NCBI GenBank assembly: GCA_016207065.1
Contig: JACQQK010000016.1
Coordinates: 1-38,236, forward strand
From: Nitrospinota bacterium
GTDB lineage: Bacteria > Nitrospinota > Nitrospinia > Nitrospinales > JACRGP01
Length of the DNA: 38,236 nucleotides
Reading direction: 5' to 3'
In this document: piece by piece, positions 24,770-35,782 of the stretch
Layout: every line of letters starts with the position of its first letter
How positions within the stretch are numbered: the stretch's first letter is position 1
Notes under the pieces: generated by a model
Databases searched by the model: none
What the model saw: only the letters and a program-made list of their open reading frames with translations
What the model was told of the DNA's origin: nothing
Made by a program: the position numbers and the translations under genes

Positions 24770-27262
24770 TTAAAGGCTCCTTGCGGGATTGTCCTTCGCA
24801 AGCCGCAGGACGTCGTCGATCGTCCGCAGAAAATCCGCGACCTTGAAGGGCTTGGTGATATAGCGGATGAATCCGGCCTCCAGGCCCTTCTTGATGTCCG
24901 CCTCCATGGCGTAGGCGCTGAACGCGACGACCGGGATGCCCCGCGTTTCCTCGTAGGTCCGCAGGAGTTCCAACGCCTCGAAACCGTCCATGTGCGGCAG
25001 TTGGAGGTCCAACAGGATCAAATCCGGCCGGTGCGCCCGCGCCAGGTCGATCCCCATCATCGCCTGGGGCGTCGATATCAACCTGAGGTCCGGGCGGCGG
25101 CGGAGGATATGCTCGATCAGGACGCGGTTGGCCTCGTCGTCGTCGACGTAAAGCAGGGTCGCTCGTCTTTCCGGCTCCATCTCGTCCTTTTTCGCCGTCG
25201 AAAAGACTTTGTCCGTCTCCTTCCCGGGGCCGGTTTTTTCCGCCAAGGACAGGTCGATGAAGAACTCCGTCCCTTTCCCGACCGCGCTTTTCAGGCCGAT
25301 GCTCCCGCCCATCAACTCGACAAGCCGTTTGGAGATGGTGAGGCCGATGCCCGTCCCCTCCACGCCGGAGGATTCGGCGTTGAGGCGGCTGAACGGCTCG
25401 AACAATTTCCCCATCTGGTCCTCGGGGATGCCCGGGCCCGTGTCGATCACGCACAAACGATAGCTCTTCGCTGAGGTTTGTTTTCCCTCCAGGGTCGCCG
25501 TTCCCCTGGGCTTGTTGTACTTGACGGCGTTGGACAGCAGGTTGAGCAGAATTTGTCTCAGGCGCACGCGGTCGGCGCGCACGGAGCGGTCGGCTATCCT
25601 GGCGAAATCGACGTCCATGCGGACCCCCATCTTTTGGGCCAGCGGTTCGATCAGGACCATGGTCTCCATAAGGACCTCGTGGATGGGGACGCTTTCCAGG
25701 GACAAAACAAGCTTCCCGGATTCGATCCGCGACAAATCCAGGACTTCGTTGATGAGTTCGAGCAAATGGTCCCCGGCCTTGAGGATTTCGCCCAGCCTCT
25801 CCGTCTGGGCCGTCGTCAGCGGGTGGTCCGGGTCCGACTGCAAAAGCTGGGAAAAACCCAGGATGGCGTTCATCGGCGTCCGCAGTTCATGGCTCATGTT
25901 GGCCAGAAAGACGCTTTTGGCCTGGTTGGCGGATTCGGCGGATTCCTTCGCCTTCTTGATCTCCGATTCGATTTCCTTGCGTTGCGAAATATCGCTCCCC
26001 ACCCCCAGGTATCCGATGTCCTTTCCGGCCGCATCGCGCAATGAGGAAACCGACAGCAATACGGGAAAGCGGGAGCCGTCTTTTCTCATATAGGTCCATT
26101 CCCTGGTTTCGGGTTCGCCGAGACTCGCCTTCAACACGAAAACCCCAAATCCCGGTTCCATCGTTCTCCCATATTCCCTGCTCAATTCCTCCGCCCGCAG
26201 TTCGACTTCCCGGCGGTCGTGAATGATCTCCGGCGTCGCCTTCCCCACCATTTCCTCCGCCGCGTAGCCCAGCATCTTTTCGGAGGTCTTGTTGAACAGG
26301 GTGATGGTCCCCTTGAGGTCCGTGGCGATGATCGTGTTATGGGCGTCGTTGAGGATCGCGTTTTGAAACGCGGAAAGCGCGCTCAAACGCTCCTCGCTTT
26401 GGCGGACCGCGTCCTGCGACCGTTTGCTCTCGGTGATATCGCGGACGATGCCTATGAAACACGGCGAGTCTTCCTCCCACATCACGCTGACGGCAAGGTC
26501 GATGGGAAAGGTTGCCCCGCCCTTTCTCACGCCCACCGTCTCCCGCCCGATGCCGATGATTTTGGCCACGCCGGTATTGAGGTAATTCTCAATGTACCGG
26601 TCGTGCTCGCTTCGATAAGGCTCCGGCATGAGCAGGCTCACGTTCTTTCCGATCGCTTCCCAGGCCTTGTATCCGAAAATGCGCTCCGCCGCCGGATTGA
26701 ACGACAGGATCCGCCCCCGCGCGTCGATGGTGACGATGCCGTCCACCACGTTTTCCACGAGCGCGCGATAGCGGAAGTCGCTTTTTCTCCGCACCGCCTC
26801 GGCCTTGGAAAAAGCCTTTTCCAGTTCGATCTTTTCGAAACAACGATCGATCCGGGTCAACAAGTCCTGCAACTCGACGGGCCGGAAAAGGTAATCGTAA
26901 GCGCCCGCCTCCATGGCCCGGACGGCCATTTCCGCGAACGAGAGAGGGACGATCGCAATGGGGAAAATGACGGGACAGATGGATTTGGCCTGCGCGATGA
27001 AATCGATCTCGCTGTCCAGGCCGGACCGGATGTTCAGCAGGACCACGTGGGGAAACGCCGATTGACGCTTGGGTCCCAGAAAGTCCTTCAAGTCGGAGCG
27101 GATGACCTCCAACGCCTCGGCCTGGGTTTCGGCCGCGCGGACCGCGTACCGGTTGGACTCCAGAAAAATCCTCAGTTCCGCGGCGAAATATTCGTCCATG
27201 GCGACGGTCAAGACCCGCCCCTTGCGGCGTCTCGCGGCTATTAAAGTCTGCTCATTTTCCAT
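24770..27262 (-). CDS. Hybrid histidine kinase (pseudo-receiver-PAS-PAS-HisKA-HATPase-REC)
   Basis: An 830-residue cytoplasmic kinase with no membrane segment. Residues about 15-135 form a receiver-like domain in which the phospho-acceptor position is N77 (VVLLNIRSG) and the conserved lysine is arginine (FRPVE), so it is probably not phosphorylated. Two PAS domains follow (about 155-280 and 290-425), both with DITE/DISQR ends; no heme or flavin motif is evident. The phospho-accepting histidine is H458 in MSHELRTPMNAILGFSQLL; the ATPase has NLLSNAVKYN, DTGPGIP and EGTGIGLTISKRL. The C-terminal receiver is intact (YVDDDEANR, LILLDLQLPHMDG, ITKPF). The signal is unknown. The Rcp1-type regulator at 5545 is a possible distant partner, by inference only. 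Confidence 0.93.
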   Translation of the reverse strand: MENEQTLIAARRRKGRVLTVAMDEYFAAELRIFLESNRYAVRAAETQAEALEVIRSDLKDFLGPKRQSAFPHVVLLNIRSGLDSEIDFIAQAKSICPVIFPIAIVPLSFAEMAVRAMEAGAYDYLFRPVELQDLLTRIDRCFEKIELEKAFSKAEAVRRKSDFRYRALVENVVDGIVTIDARGRILSFNPAAERIFGYKAWEAIGKNVSLLMPEPYRSEHDRYIENYLNTGVAKIIGIGRETVGVRKGGATFPIDLAVSVMWEEDSPCFIGIVRDITESKRSQDAVRQSEERLSALSAFQNAILNDAHNTIIATDLKGTITLFNKTSEKMLGYAAEEMVGKATPEIIHDRREVELRAEELSREYGRTMEPGFGVFVLKASLGEPETREWTYMRKDGSRFPVLLSVSSLRDAAGKDIGYLGVGSDISQRKEIESEIKKAKESAESANQAKSVFLANMSHELRTPMNAILGFSQLLQSDPDHPLTTAQTERLGEILKAGDHLLELINEVLDLSRIESGKLVLSLESVPIHEVLMETMVLIEPLAQKMGVRMDVDFARIADRSVRADRVRLRQILLNLLSNAVKYNKPRGTATLEGKQTSAKSYRLCVIDTGPGIPEDQMGKLFEPFSRLNAESSGVEGTGIGLTISKRLVELMGGSIGLKSAVGKGTEFFIDLSLAEKTGPGKETDKVFSTAKKDEMEPERRATLLYVDDDEANRVLIEHILRRRPDLRLISTPQAMMGIDLARAHRPDLILLDLQLPHMDGFEALELLRTYEETRGIPVVAFSAYAMEADIKKGLEAGFIRYITKPFKVADFLRTIDDVLRLAKDNPARSL

Positions 27263-27330
27263 TTGCGAACTCGCGCCGGGTAAAGATTTTACATCGTATT
27301 AAAATATTGTGTCCAATCGGGGATTCGTTT

Positions 27331-28398
27331 TCAACAAATTCTCGGCATTTGTTCCCCGCTCAGGGAATCGACGACGCGGTCCGAGCCGATCCGGCTTTTC
27401 ATGACCACGAGACCCGTCCGCGACTCCCGGACGCGCCCGATGACGCCGGCCTCGGCGCACGGTGGGAACGCGCGCAGGACCTCCTCCGCCCGCCCGGCGT
27501 CCTTCCCGGCGACAAAAGCCGCGAACCGCCCTTCGTTGGCGACGTATAGCGGATCGAACCCCAGTATTTCGCACGCCCCCCGGACGTCTTCGCGGACGGG
27601 TATGGCGCTTTCGTCGATATCGACCCGGGCTCCCGCGGCGCGGGCGATTTCCGCCAGCGCCCCGGCCAGGCCGCCCCGCGTCAGGTCGCGGAGACAGTGT
27701 ATTTCGATCCCCTCCTCGATCAAGCGCAGGACCGGACCGGCCAGCGGGGCGCAGTCGCTTTCGATCATGCTTTCAAACTCCAGCCCCTCGCGCGCCGAAA
27801 GGATCGCCATCCCGTGCCGTCCGACGTCGCCGCTCAGAACGACGGCGTCCCCCGGGCGGACGCTCCCCGGCCCGATCGCGCAACCGCGTTCGACGGCGCC
27901 CACCCCGGCGGTGTTGATGAAAATGCCGTCGCCATGCCCCTTGTCCACCACCTTCGTGTCGCCGGTGACGATGACGACGCCCGCCGATGCCGCCGCCCGC
28001 GCCATGGACCGCGTAATGGTCCACAGCGTTTCCATGGAAAATCCCTCCTCGATGATGAACCCCGCGCTGAGATAAGCGGGGCGCGCGCCGCACATGGCCA
28101 GGTCGTTTATCGTGCCGTTGACCGCCAGCGTCCCGATGTCCCCGCCGGGAAAGAACAGCGGGCGGACGACGTAGGAATCGGTCGTGAACGCCAGTTTCAT
28201 AGGGCCCATGTCCAGGACCGCCCCGTCGTGGCGCTTGTTTAAAAACGGGTTGTCGAAAGCCGGCAGGAACAGCTTCTCGATGAGTTGTTCCGTCAGCTTC
28301 CCGCCGCCGCCGTGGCCCAAGACGACGCGCGGATAGTCCGAAAGGGGCAGGGGGCAATGGGCCCCGGCGCCAAGGCCGTCCGGCCGTTCAGGGCTCAT
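27331..28398 (-). CDS. hypE: Hydrogenase maturation protein HypE
   Basis: Converts the carbamoyl group delivered by HypF into a cyano ligand for the [NiFe] active site, with ATP. From ATG 28398 the protein has 355 residues. It has [20 protein letters not shown] at the N-terminus, [42 protein letters not shown] and the essential C-terminal P-R-I-C, whose cysteine carries the thiocyanate group. The start overlaps hypD by 11 bp; the frame upstream of 28398 is open but unrelated. It is the last gene of the hydrogenase cluster. Confidence 0.97.
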   Translation of the reverse strand: MSPERPDGLGAGAHCPLPLSDYPRVVLGHGGGGKLTEQLIEKLFLPAFDNPFLNKRHDGAVLDMGPMKLAFTTDSYVVRPLFFPGGDIGTLAVNGTINDLAMCGARPAYLSAGFIIEEGFSMETLWTITRSMARAAASAGVVIVTGDTKVVDKGHGDGIFINTAGVGAVERGCAIGPGSVRPGDAVVLSGDVGRHGMAILSAREGLEFESMIESDCAPLAGPVLRLIEEGIEIHCLRDLTRGGLAGALAEIARAAGARVDIDESAIPVREDVRGACEILGFDPLYVANEGRFAAFVAGKDAGRAEEVLRAFPPCAEAGVIGRVRESRTGLVVMKSRIGSDRVVDSLSGEQMPRIC

Positions 28399-29485
28399 GC
28401 CGCGCTCCCCGGTAGCGGTAATACGCGGAGCACGCCCCCTCCGACGAGACCATGGTCGCTCCCAGCGGGCGTTCTGGCGTGCACCGGACGCCAAACGCCG
28501 GACACTCGCCGGGTTTTTTCAGTCCCTGGAGGATCTCGCCGCTGACGCATTCCGACGGCCCTTCCCGGACTTGCGGGACGACCGCGAAACGTCGCAACGC
28601 GTCGAACGCCTCGTATTCCTCCGTCAGGCCGAGCCCGCTTTCCGGAATTTCGCCGACGCCGCGCCAATTCCTGCGGATGGGCCGGAATACCGCGCGGACT
28701 AATTTTTGCGCCTCGGCGTTGCCTTCGCGGCGCACCGACCGGGAATACTGGTTTTCCACCTCGTGCCGGCCTTCCTCCAGTTGTTTGACGCACATGTAAA
28801 TCCCCTGCAAAATGTCCGTCGGCTCGAAACCCGTCACCACGACGGGGACCCGGTACTTGCGGGCGACGGGCTCGTACTCCGTATATCCCATGACGGTGCA
28901 CACGTGGCCGGCGGCGAGAAACCCCTGTACGCGGTTCGCCGGGGAGGACAGGATCGACTCCATGGCCGGCGGGACCAGCGCGTGCGACACCAGCATGGAA
29001 AAATTTTTCAGCCCCTCGCGTTTGGCCTGATATACGGCCATGGCGTTGGCCGGCGCCGTCGTCTCGAACCCGACGGCGAAAAACACCGTCTGTTTTTCCG
29101 GGTTCGCCCGCGCCGCTTGCAGGGCGTCCATGGGCGAATACACCACCCGGATGTCCCCGCCCCCGGCCTTCGCGGAAAACAAGTCCCCGCGGGCGCCGGG
29201 CACGCGCAACATGTCGCCGAACGTGCAAAAGATTACGTCCCTCAGCGACGCGATCTCGACCGCCGCGTCGATCCACTCGATGGGCGTCACGCACACCGGG
29301 CAACCGGGACCGTGCACGAGTTCGATCTCCCCGGGCAACAGCTTGTCCACGCCGTACTTGACGATGGCGTGGGTCTGCCCGCCGCACACTTCCATGACGG
29401 TCCACGGCCGGGTGACCGCGCGGGCCAGGGCGCGGGCGTAGCCCCGCGCAAGTTTGGCGTCGCGGTATTCGTCGACGTATTTCAT
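28388..29485 (-). CDS. hypD: Hydrogenase maturation protein HypD
   Basis: Iron-sulfur protein forming the scaffold, with HypC, on which the Fe(CN)2CO unit is built. It has 365 residues from ATG 29485. Signature sites are [49 protein letters not shown] and the C-terminal cysteine region [16 protein letters not shown] with [12 protein letters not shown]. The start overlaps the hypC stop (ATGA), supporting translational coupling of the partners. A longer upstream frame over hypC is a shadow. Confidence 0.97.
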   Translation of the reverse strand: MKYVDEYRDAKLARGYARALARAVTRPWTVMEVCGGQTHAIVKYGVDKLLPGEIELVHGPGCPVCVTPIEWIDAAVEIASLRDVIFCTFGDMLRVPGARGDLFSAKAGGGDIRVVYSPMDALQAARANPEKQTVFFAVGFETTAPANAMAVYQAKREGLKNFSMLVSHALVPPAMESILSSPANRVQGFLAAGHVCTVMGYTEYEPVARKYRVPVVVTGFEPTDILQGIYMCVKQLEEGRHEVENQYSRSVRREGNAEAQKLVRAVFRPIRRNWRGVGEIPESGLGLTEEYEAFDALRRFAVVPQVREGPSECVSGEILQGLKKPGECPAFGVRCTPERPLGATMVSSEGACSAYYRYRGARHEP

Positions 29486-29739
29486 GACGCTTCCTCTCCC
29501 TGGAGGAAATCCCCCTCCTCGATTTCCGCGAGGTAGCGGAAAATGCGGTCGGCCTCTTCCGGGACCAGAACGCTGATGGCGAAACCCACGTGCACCAGGA
29601 CGTAATCCCCCACTCGCGCTTCGGGGACGTAAGCGAGGAAGACGTTTTTGAGGGTCCCGCCGAAACTCACTTTGCCGGAGCGCAAGAGCGGGTCCTGGCC
29701 CTCGATGGACAGGATCTTTCCCGGGACGGCCAGGCACAT
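29482..29739 (-). CDS. hypC: Hydrogenase assembly chaperone HypC
   Basis: A small chaperone (85 residues) that binds iron with HypD and then the large-subunit precursor. It begins [10 protein letters not shown], and Cys2 is the functional residue exposed after removal of methionine. [20 protein letters not shown] is the usual central strand pair, and the [15 protein letters not shown] helix ends the protein. It follows hypF by 2 bp and overlaps hypD. Confidence 0.97.
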   Translation of the reverse strand: MCLAVPGKILSIEGQDPLLRSGKVSFGGTLKNVFLAYVPEARVGDYVLVHVGFAISVLVPEEADRIFRYLAEIEEGDFLQGEEAS

Positions 29740-29741
29740 GG

Positions 29742-32165
29742 TCAGACTCCCCCCGGCCGCGCGCCTACGGCGACGGCCTGCCCGAGCGAAATTCCGCCGT
29801 CGTTGGGCGGGATGCGCTGGTGCCAGTAAGGCCGGAAACCCTCCTCCCGCAGGCGGAGGACCGTCCGTTCAGTCAGGTATTTGTTCTGGAAACAGCCGCC
29901 GCTAAGGACCACGCGCGGCTCCCCCGCGCGGCGGACGACGGCGACGACCGTCTCCGCGAGCGCGTTATGGAACCGGCGGGAGATTCCGGACAACGGCTCG
30001 CCGTTCCGGACGTCCCCTAATATTTCCTCGATCATGGGCGACCAGTCCGCCGACAGCAAGCCGTCCTGTTCGGAAATCGCGAACGCGTACCGGCCGTCCG
30101 CGCGGACGTCCCCCAACGCGTATTCCAGCTCCATGGCCGCCTGCCCCTCGAACCCGGAGCGGTGGCGGACGTCCAGCAGAGAGGAAACCGCGTCGAACAG
30201 GCGCCCGGCGCTGGAAGTTGCCGGAGAGTTGACTTTATTCCTCAGCATGGTTTTCAAGAGCCCCAGTTCTCCGGGAGAAAAATCGCGGACGGACGGGACG
30301 TCCGTCATCGAGAAGACCGCGTCGCCGTATATTTCGTAAAGCAGGCCGAGCGCGGCCCGGCGCGGTTCCCGCACCGCTTTTTCCCCGCCGGGCAGACGGA
30401 ACGTCCGCAGGCGTCCAACCCGCCGGAACCCGCCGTCGAACACGCTCAGGAATTCGCCGCCCCAGACGGTCCCGTCGAGACCGTAACCGGAGCCGTCCCA
30501 AACCGTTGCCAACGCGGGCCCGGCAAGATCGTTCTCCGCCATGCACGACAGGGCGTGGGCGTGGTGGTGTTGCACGGTAACAAGGGAAACGCCGTTCGCG
30601 CCCGGACCGGTTTTTACGATCTCCGACGCGAACCGCGTCGAGACGTAATCGGGATGCGCGTCGCACGCCACGACGAGCGGCGAAATCCCCCCGCCGTCTC
30701 CTTCCGCCCGCCCGGCCCGGCGGCCCTCCCCGTTCCCGTTCCCGGACATCCATAGGGTATCGTATCCGAATAGCTTCGGGAAGTTCGCCGCCGCCGACTT
30801 GAACGTATCATACCCCTGCGCGCTCTCCAAGTCGCCGATGTGTTGGCTCACGAACGCCTGGCTCCCGGCGGAAACGGCGATCGTGTTTTTCAGATGGCCG
30901 CCCAGGGCGATCAGCGGGGGAAGGGGACCGCGCATGGAAACCGGCAACGGCGCGTACCCGCGCGCGCGTCTCAATACCAGTTCGCGGTCCAGGACCACGC
31001 GGACCACGGAGTCGTCGACGGGGCGCGCGATGGGCCGGTCGTGCGCGAGGAACAAATCGGCGATCCCGCCCAGGCGGACCAGGGCCTCGCGCTCGTCCAC
31101 GCAAATCGTCTCGTCGGAGAGATTGCCGCTCGTCGCCACGACGGGAAAACCCAACTCGCCCAGCAACAGACAATGCACGGGGGCGTATGGGAGCATGACT
31201 CCCAGACACGGGTTGCCCGGCGCCGCGGCGTCCGCAATCTCGACGGCATCCGCGTCCCCGGCGGCGGAGCCCGTAACCGTTTTTTTTCTACGCAGTAAGA
31301 CGATGGGCGCCTCGGGCGAGCGCAAAAGCCGTTCTTCCAGGGGCGAAACCTCGCAGACGGACTTCGCGGAATCCAGGGAGGGAAACATGACCGCCAGCGG
31401 TTTCTCTTCCCGGCGTTTCCGCAGGCGAAGCTCGCGGACGGATTCGCCGTTGCGCGCGTCCGCCATCAGGTGAAACCCGCCGATCCCCTTGACGGCCAGG
31501 ATGGCCCCGCCGCGCAACGCCCCGGCGGCGTCCATGAGAGCGCGTTCGCGTCGCGCGAGGACGTTCCCCCGCCGGTCCCACAATTCCAGATGCGGACCGC
31601 ATTCGGGGCAGGCGTTCGGTTGCGCGTGGAACCGGCGGTCCAGCGGGTCGTCGTATTCGGCCTGGCACCGGCAACACATCGCAAACCCCTTCATCGCGGT
31701 GTTGGCGCGGTCGTACGGCAGGGACTCGACGATGCTGAACCGCGGCCCGCAGTTGGTGCAGTTGGTAAACGGATAACGGTAACGGCGGTCCGCCGGGTCC
31801 AGGATCTCTCGCAGGCAATCGGCGCAGACGGCGATGTCCGGCAGGACGACGGCGGTCTTCCCGCCCGAGGCGTCGCTGGGAAGGATCGCGAAATCGCCGT
31901 AGCCCGCCGGGTCCAGATACGCGGGCTCCAGGCCCTGGATGAAACACCTCGGCGGCTTCTCCAGATCGATCCGCAACAGGAAATCCCGCACGGTTTCGCC
32001 CGGTCCCTCGACCTCGACGACCGCGCCCTGGGACGAGTTCCTGACCCATCCCTTCAACCCCAGCCCGGTCGCCAGGCGGAAAATAAAGGGGCGGAACCCC
32101 ACCCCCTGCACGGCCCCGCGGACCGCCACTCGTAACCGGATAATGCCGTCAGCGGGGTGTTCCAT
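29742..32165 (-). CDS. hypF: Carbamoyltransferase HypF
   Basis: Makes the carbamoyl-adenylate used for the cyanide ligands. The 807 residues cover the complete domain order: acylphosphatase-like ([18 protein letters not shown], near 12-30), two zinc fingers (CADCLREIL with [18 protein letters not shown] with CPECGP), a YrdC/Sua5-like domain ([26 protein letters not shown]), and a Kae1/carbamoyltransferase domain ([43 protein letters not shown]). The ATG at 32165 gives a normal short lead. It lies 23 bp behind the short hypA and 2 bp before hypC. Confidence 0.97.
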   Translation of the reverse strand: MEHPADGIIRLRVAVRGAVQGVGFRPFIFRLATGLGLKGWVRNSSQGAVVEVEGPGETVRDFLLRIDLEKPPRCFIQGLEPAYLDPAGYGDFAILPSDASGGKTAVVLPDIAVCADCLREILDPADRRYRYPFTNCTNCGPRFSIVESLPYDRANTAMKGFAMCCRCQAEYDDPLDRRFHAQPNACPECGPHLELWDRRGNVLARRERALMDAAGALRGGAILAVKGIGGFHLMADARNGESVRELRLRKRREEKPLAVMFPSLDSAKSVCEVSPLEERLLRSPEAPIVLLRRKKTVTGSAAGDADAVEIADAAAPGNPCLGVMLPYAPVHCLLLGELGFPVVATSGNLSDETICVDEREALVRLGGIADLFLAHDRPIARPVDDSVVRVVLDRELVLRRARGYAPLPVSMRGPLPPLIALGGHLKNTIAVSAGSQAFVSQHIGDLESAQGYDTFKSAAANFPKLFGYDTLWMSGNGNGEGRRAGRAEGDGGGISPLVVACDAHPDYVSTRFASEIVKTGPGANGVSLVTVQHHHAHALSCMAENDLAGPALATVWDGSGYGLDGTVWGGEFLSVFDGGFRRVGRLRTFRLPGGEKAVREPRRAALGLLYEIYGDAVFSMTDVPSVRDFSPGELGLLKTMLRNKVNSPATSSAGRLFDAVSSLLDVRHRSGFEGQAAMELEYALGDVRADGRYAFAISEQDGLLSADWSPMIEEILGDVRNGEPLSGISRRFHNALAETVVAVVRRAGEPRVVLSGGCFQNKYLTERTVLRLREEGFRPYWHQRIPPNDGGISLGQAVAVGARPGGV

Positions 32166-32188
32166 GGTCCATGCGGAGGAAGCCGGGA

Positions 32189-32452
32189 TTATTCCTCCAC
32201 CTCCACGCTTTCCAACAGGACTTCCCGCGCATGGGGATGCGCCGCGTCTTCCAGCATATCGATATCCAGCGCGGCGCCTTCGGCGGGGGTGCCCTCGGCC
32301 GCATGGACAAAGTGTTCGATAAAATGCGGCCGCGAAAAATGGCTCAGCGCCCCGACCGCCACCTTGACGCGCGTCACCTTGCGGGCGTTCTGCTTTTGAG
32401 CGACGTCCAGTATTTTGCGAAGCAGGTCGTTCATCAACGAATGTTCATGCAT
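32189..32452 (-). CDS. hypA: Short HypA-like nickel chaperone without the zinc finger
   Basis: From ATG 32452 the protein starts MHEHSLMNDLLRKILDVA, with the HypA nickel ligand pattern M1-H2-E3, and has VKVAVGALSHFSRPHFIEHF and EGTPAEGAALDIDM as in HypA. At only 87 residues it ends DAAHPHAREVLLESVEVEE instead of continuing to the two CxxC pairs that bind zinc in standard HypA of about 113 residues. I remember similar short forms beside group 3 hydrogenases of other bacteria. Nickel delivery is therefore inferred. Its start overlaps the maturation protease gene by 8 bp. Confidence 0.88.
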   Translation of the reverse strand: MHEHSLMNDLLRKILDVAQKQNARKVTRVKVAVGALSHFSRPHFIEHFVHAAEGTPAEGAALDIDMLEDAAHPHAREVLLESVEVEE

Positions 32453-32945
32453 TCCGGTTTCCTTTCCCGCGCGACCCCGACAGCAGGGTCTGAATTTCCC
32501 GCGCCACGAGCCGGACCGTCCCCTCGACGGCGCGGGCCACTTCCGGCGACAATTCGCCGCCGGGGGCGAACCGTCCGCCTTCGATCCCGTAGACCACGAC
32601 CTCGGCGGGAAGTTTCCCCAGGGCGCGGGCCAGTTCGACGGCTTCGGCCACGCCCATGCCATGGGTCGAGCAGGGGAACCGACGCGCGGGAAGAGGGCGG
32701 TCTCCTGCCGCGAACCGGCGCACTTTTCCCGGCTCGTCCCCGGACTGCATCGCGTCGACCAATATCGCCGCGTCCGCCTGGGCGACCGCCTCCAAAAACG
32801 CCGACGCTTCTCCCGATTGTTCGAGGACGGTGACGGAGTCCATGTTCCTCGCTTTCAAGCGCCGGGCCACGAGAAGACCGGCGGCGTCGTCGCCCCGGCG
32901 TTCGTTGCCAATCCCGATCACGCAAATCCTGACTGCCAAAATCAC
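32445..32945 (-). CDS. Hydrogenase maturation protease (HycI/HyaD/HoxW type)
   Basis: Endopeptidase that trims the C-terminus of the large subunit after nickel insertion. The 166 residues have VIGIGNERRGDDAAGLLVAR, with the G-N-x-x-R-G-D-D signature whose E/D residues bind nickel, then AILVDAMQSGDEPG and STHGMGVAEAVELARAL with the H used in metal sensing. The target is presumably the large subunit encoded upstream in the same cluster, which ends shortly after its DPCxxCxxH motif. It lies 10 bp after the acyl-CoA synthetase gene. Confidence 0.94.
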   Translation of the reverse strand: MILAVRICVIGIGNERRGDDAAGLLVARRLKARNMDSVTVLEQSGEASAFLEAVAQADAAILVDAMQSGDEPGKVRRFAAGDRPLPARRFPCSTHGMGVAEAVELARALGKLPAEVVVYGIEGGRFAPGGELSPEVARAVEGTVRLVAREIQTLLSGSRGKGNRNA

Positions 32946-32955
32946 GGTCTCCGCC

Positions 32956-35694
32956 TCATAAATCGATGCAAGCCTTGATCATCGGGTCGTCGGCCGAGCG
33001 CCGCAACCGGAACCCCAGTTTTTCGCAGACGCGTTGCATGGGGCGGTTGTCGGGCAGAATATCGGCGATGATACGGGCCAGCTTTTCCTCGCGGCCGATC
33101 GCTATCAGCCGGCGCAGAAGTTCCGTCCCCAAGCCCTGGCGCTGATGATCGTCCCCGACGATCAAGGCGAACTCCGCCTCGTTGCGGGCGCGTAACCGGA
33201 TCAATCTCCCGACGCCCAGGATCCGGCGCTCCCCGTCGCGGGGGTCGGTATGGACGGCCACCAGGGAAATCTGCCGATCGTAATCCAGGAAGCATATCCG
33301 GGCAAGGCGCTCGTGCGCGGTGCGCTGGCTCAGCTTCATGGGATGGAAAAAATAGAAATACACGCTCCGCTCCGAAAGCGGCTCGTGGAACTTGACGATC
33401 AGCGGTTCGTCGTCGGGACGGATGGGACGGATGGATACGGGAATGCCGTCGCGCGTCGTCCACGAGGATTGGTACTGGCTCGGATAGGGCCGGACGGCCA
33501 GGCGCGGCAACAGGTCCTCCGTAACGCTCGCGTCGTGTAACGCCACCCGGGCGTCGAGAGCCACGATGCGGTCCGCGGAGACCAGCAGGGGGTTGATGTC
33601 GATTTCCTTGACCCACCGTTGCTCCGCCACGAGCTGGCTAAACTTGACCAGGAGCCGTTCGAGCCCCGGCAGGTCCGCGGCTTTTTGCCCCCGCGTTCCC
33701 TTGAGGGCCTTGTAGATCTGCGTCCGCTCCATCATCCGCCGGGCCAGGGTCGTGTTGAGGGGCGGCAACCCCAGGGCGCGGTCGCGGAAAATCTCCACCA
33801 GCTTGCCGCCCGCCCCGAAGAGCAGTATCGGCCCCAGTTGCGGGTCCACGCTACTGCCGAGGATGACTTCGTAACCGGGGGTCTTCGCCATGGGTTGCAC
33901 GGTTGCGCCCTGGAAATGTTCGCTCCCGGCCTTGTTGCGCACGGAGTTCTCCATGAGGTAATACGCCTTGCGCACGGCGGCGGCGTCCCATAAATCCAAC
34001 TGCACGCCGCCCACGTCGGACTTGTGCGTCAACGTCTCGGAGTTGAGTTTGAGGACCACCGGGTATCCCAGCTCCCCGGCGGCTTCCGCGGCTTCCGCTT
34101 CGTCGTGGACGAGGCGGGTCTCGACGCAGGGGATGCCGTAACAGGCGAGGAACTGTTTGGACTCGAATTCGGTGAGCAGGGTGCGGCCCGCCTTCCGGGC
34201 GTTCTCGGCGACGTTTTCCACGCACACGGCCTCCTGTTCGGAATCGGCGGGAAACATCGGCGTTTCGTACAACGCGCTCAGGTTGAAACTGTACCGCCAC
34301 ATGTAGTTGAACGCCCGCGCCGCCAGATCGGGGTACGGGAACGTCGGGATGTTGGCTGAATGCAGTATGGACAATCCGGGAAGCACGTCGGCGCCCCCCA
34401 TCCAACTGGCGAGGACCGGCTTGCCCTCCGTCGCGCCGAACGGTTTCAAATACTCCGCGGTCTGCGTGGGGTCGGTCACCGCCTGGGGGGTGAGGATGAC
34501 CAGCAGGCCGTCGGCGTTGGGTTCTTTCGCGACCGCCCGCAGGGCCTGCGCGTACCGCTGGGGCGAGGCGTCGCCCAGGATATCGACGGGATTTCCCCGG
34601 CTCCACGAGGGGGGCAGTATCCCGTCCAGTTCCTTGAGGGTCTGCTCGGACAACCGCGCCAGTTCGCCGCCGGCGTGGATGAGGGCGTCGGCGGCGATCA
34701 CGCCCGGCCCGCCCGCGTTGGTGAGCACGGCCAGGCGCGGCCCCTTGGGCCGGGGTTGCTTGGAAAGGGCCTGGGCCATGTAAAACAGCTCGTCGATGGA
34801 CTCGACGCGGAGGACCCCGCAACGCCGGAAGGCGGCGTCGAGCGCCTCGTCGCTCCCGGCGAGCGACCCGGTATGCGACGCCGCCGCCTTGGCGGCCTTC
34901 TCGGTGCGCCCGGCCTTGATGACGATGATCGGCTTCGACAGCGCCACCTCGCGGGCCGCCGAAAGGAAGGCGCGGGCGTCGCCGATGGTTTCCATGTAAA
35001 TCACGATGCTCTCGGTGCGGCGGTCGTCGCCCAGAAAGTCGATGAGGTCGCCCCAGCCGACGTCGAGCATGGAGCCGATGGACACGAACGCGCTGAAGCC
35101 GACGTTGGCCCGGAAACTCCAATCGAGGATCGCGGTGCACAACGCGCCGCTCTGGCTGAGGAAGCCGACGTTCCCCGGCAGGGCCATCCGGCGCGCGAAC
35201 GTGGCGTTCAGGCCCGTGAGCGGGCTCATGACCCCAAGGCAGTTGGGGCCGATGATCCGCATGCGGGCGCTACGCGCCCGTTCGAGGACCTTCTTCTCCA
35301 ACTCGGCCCCCTGGGCCCCCGTCTCCTTGAACCCCGCCGAGATGACGATCGCGCCCTTGACCCCGGCGGCGGCGCATTCCCCGACGACGCCGGGGACAGT
35401 CTCCGCGGGCGTCGCCACCACCGCCAGGTCGATGGGCTCCGGGGCGGCGGCTATGTTGGGATAGGCCTTGATCCCCATCACGTTGGGACGCGACGGATTG
35501 ATGGGGAAGACCGTGCCCCCGAACGAACTGCTGATCAGATTCCAAAGGACCGTCCTGCCGATGCTGTTGGGCCGCTCCGTCGCCCCGATCACCGCCACCG
35601 TCCTGGGGGCGAACATGGGATACAACGGTTGATTGTAAAATTCCAACGGGCCGGGGGAAAAGTTGGCCCCCGGGGAATCGGGTATGATGTTCAT
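32956..35694 (-). CDS. ADP-forming acyl-CoA synthetase fused to GNAT acetyltransferase
   Basis: A 912-residue fusion. Residues about 25-480 are the CoA-binding and ligase domains of NDP-forming acetate-CoA ligase ([43 protein letters not shown], and the phospho-histidine loop [13 protein letters not shown]). Residues about 495-715 are the ATP-grasp part ([45 protein letters not shown]). Residues about 740-912 are a GNAT domain ([38 protein letters not shown]). The layout matches Pat-type protein lysine acetyltransferases, in which the synthetase part is often regulatory; here the loop histidine and ATP-grasp motifs look intact. A GAGG ribosome site precedes ATG 35694. Its place inside the hydrogenase operon is unusual. 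Confidence 0.93.
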   Translation of the reverse strand: MNIIPDSPGANFSPGPLEFYNQPLYPMFAPRTVAVIGATERPNSIGRTVLWNLISSSFGGTVFPINPSRPNVMGIKAYPNIAAAPEPIDLAVVATPAETVPGVVGECAAAGVKGAIVISAGFKETGAQGAELEKKVLERARSARMRIIGPNCLGVMSPLTGLNATFARRMALPGNVGFLSQSGALCTAILDWSFRANVGFSAFVSIGSMLDVGWGDLIDFLGDDRRTESIVIYMETIGDARAFLSAAREVALSKPIIVIKAGRTEKAAKAAASHTGSLAGSDEALDAAFRRCGVLRVESIDELFYMAQALSKQPRPKGPRLAVLTNAGGPGVIAADALIHAGGELARLSEQTLKELDGILPPSWSRGNPVDILGDASPQRYAQALRAVAKEPNADGLLVILTPQAVTDPTQTAEYLKPFGATEGKPVLASWMGGADVLPGLSILHSANIPTFPYPDLAARAFNYMWRYSFNLSALYETPMFPADSEQEAVCVENVAENARKAGRTLLTEFESKQFLACYGIPCVETRLVHDEAEAAEAAGELGYPVVLKLNSETLTHKSDVGGVQLDLWDAAAVRKAYYLMENSVRNKAGSEHFQGATVQPMAKTPGYEVILGSSVDPQLGPILLFGAGGKLVEIFRDRALGLPPLNTTLARRMMERTQIYKALKGTRGQKAADLPGLERLLVKFSQLVAEQRWVKEIDINPLLVSADRIVALDARVALHDASVTEDLLPRLAVRPYPSQYQSSWTTRDGIPVSIRPIRPDDEPLIVKFHEPLSERSVYFYFFHPMKLSQRTAHERLARICFLDYDRQISLVAVHTDPRDGERRILGVGRLIRLRARNEAEFALIVGDDHQRQGLGTELLRRLIAIGREEKLARIIADILPDNRPMQRVCEKLGFRLRRSADDPMIKACIDL

Positions 35695-35782
35695 AGTCCT
35701 CGCGTCGTCGATGCGTCCCGGACCGCTCCCGTTTCAGGGAGTTCGTCCCAAACAAACAAATTCCGCGCGTCGATCAAAAGTG

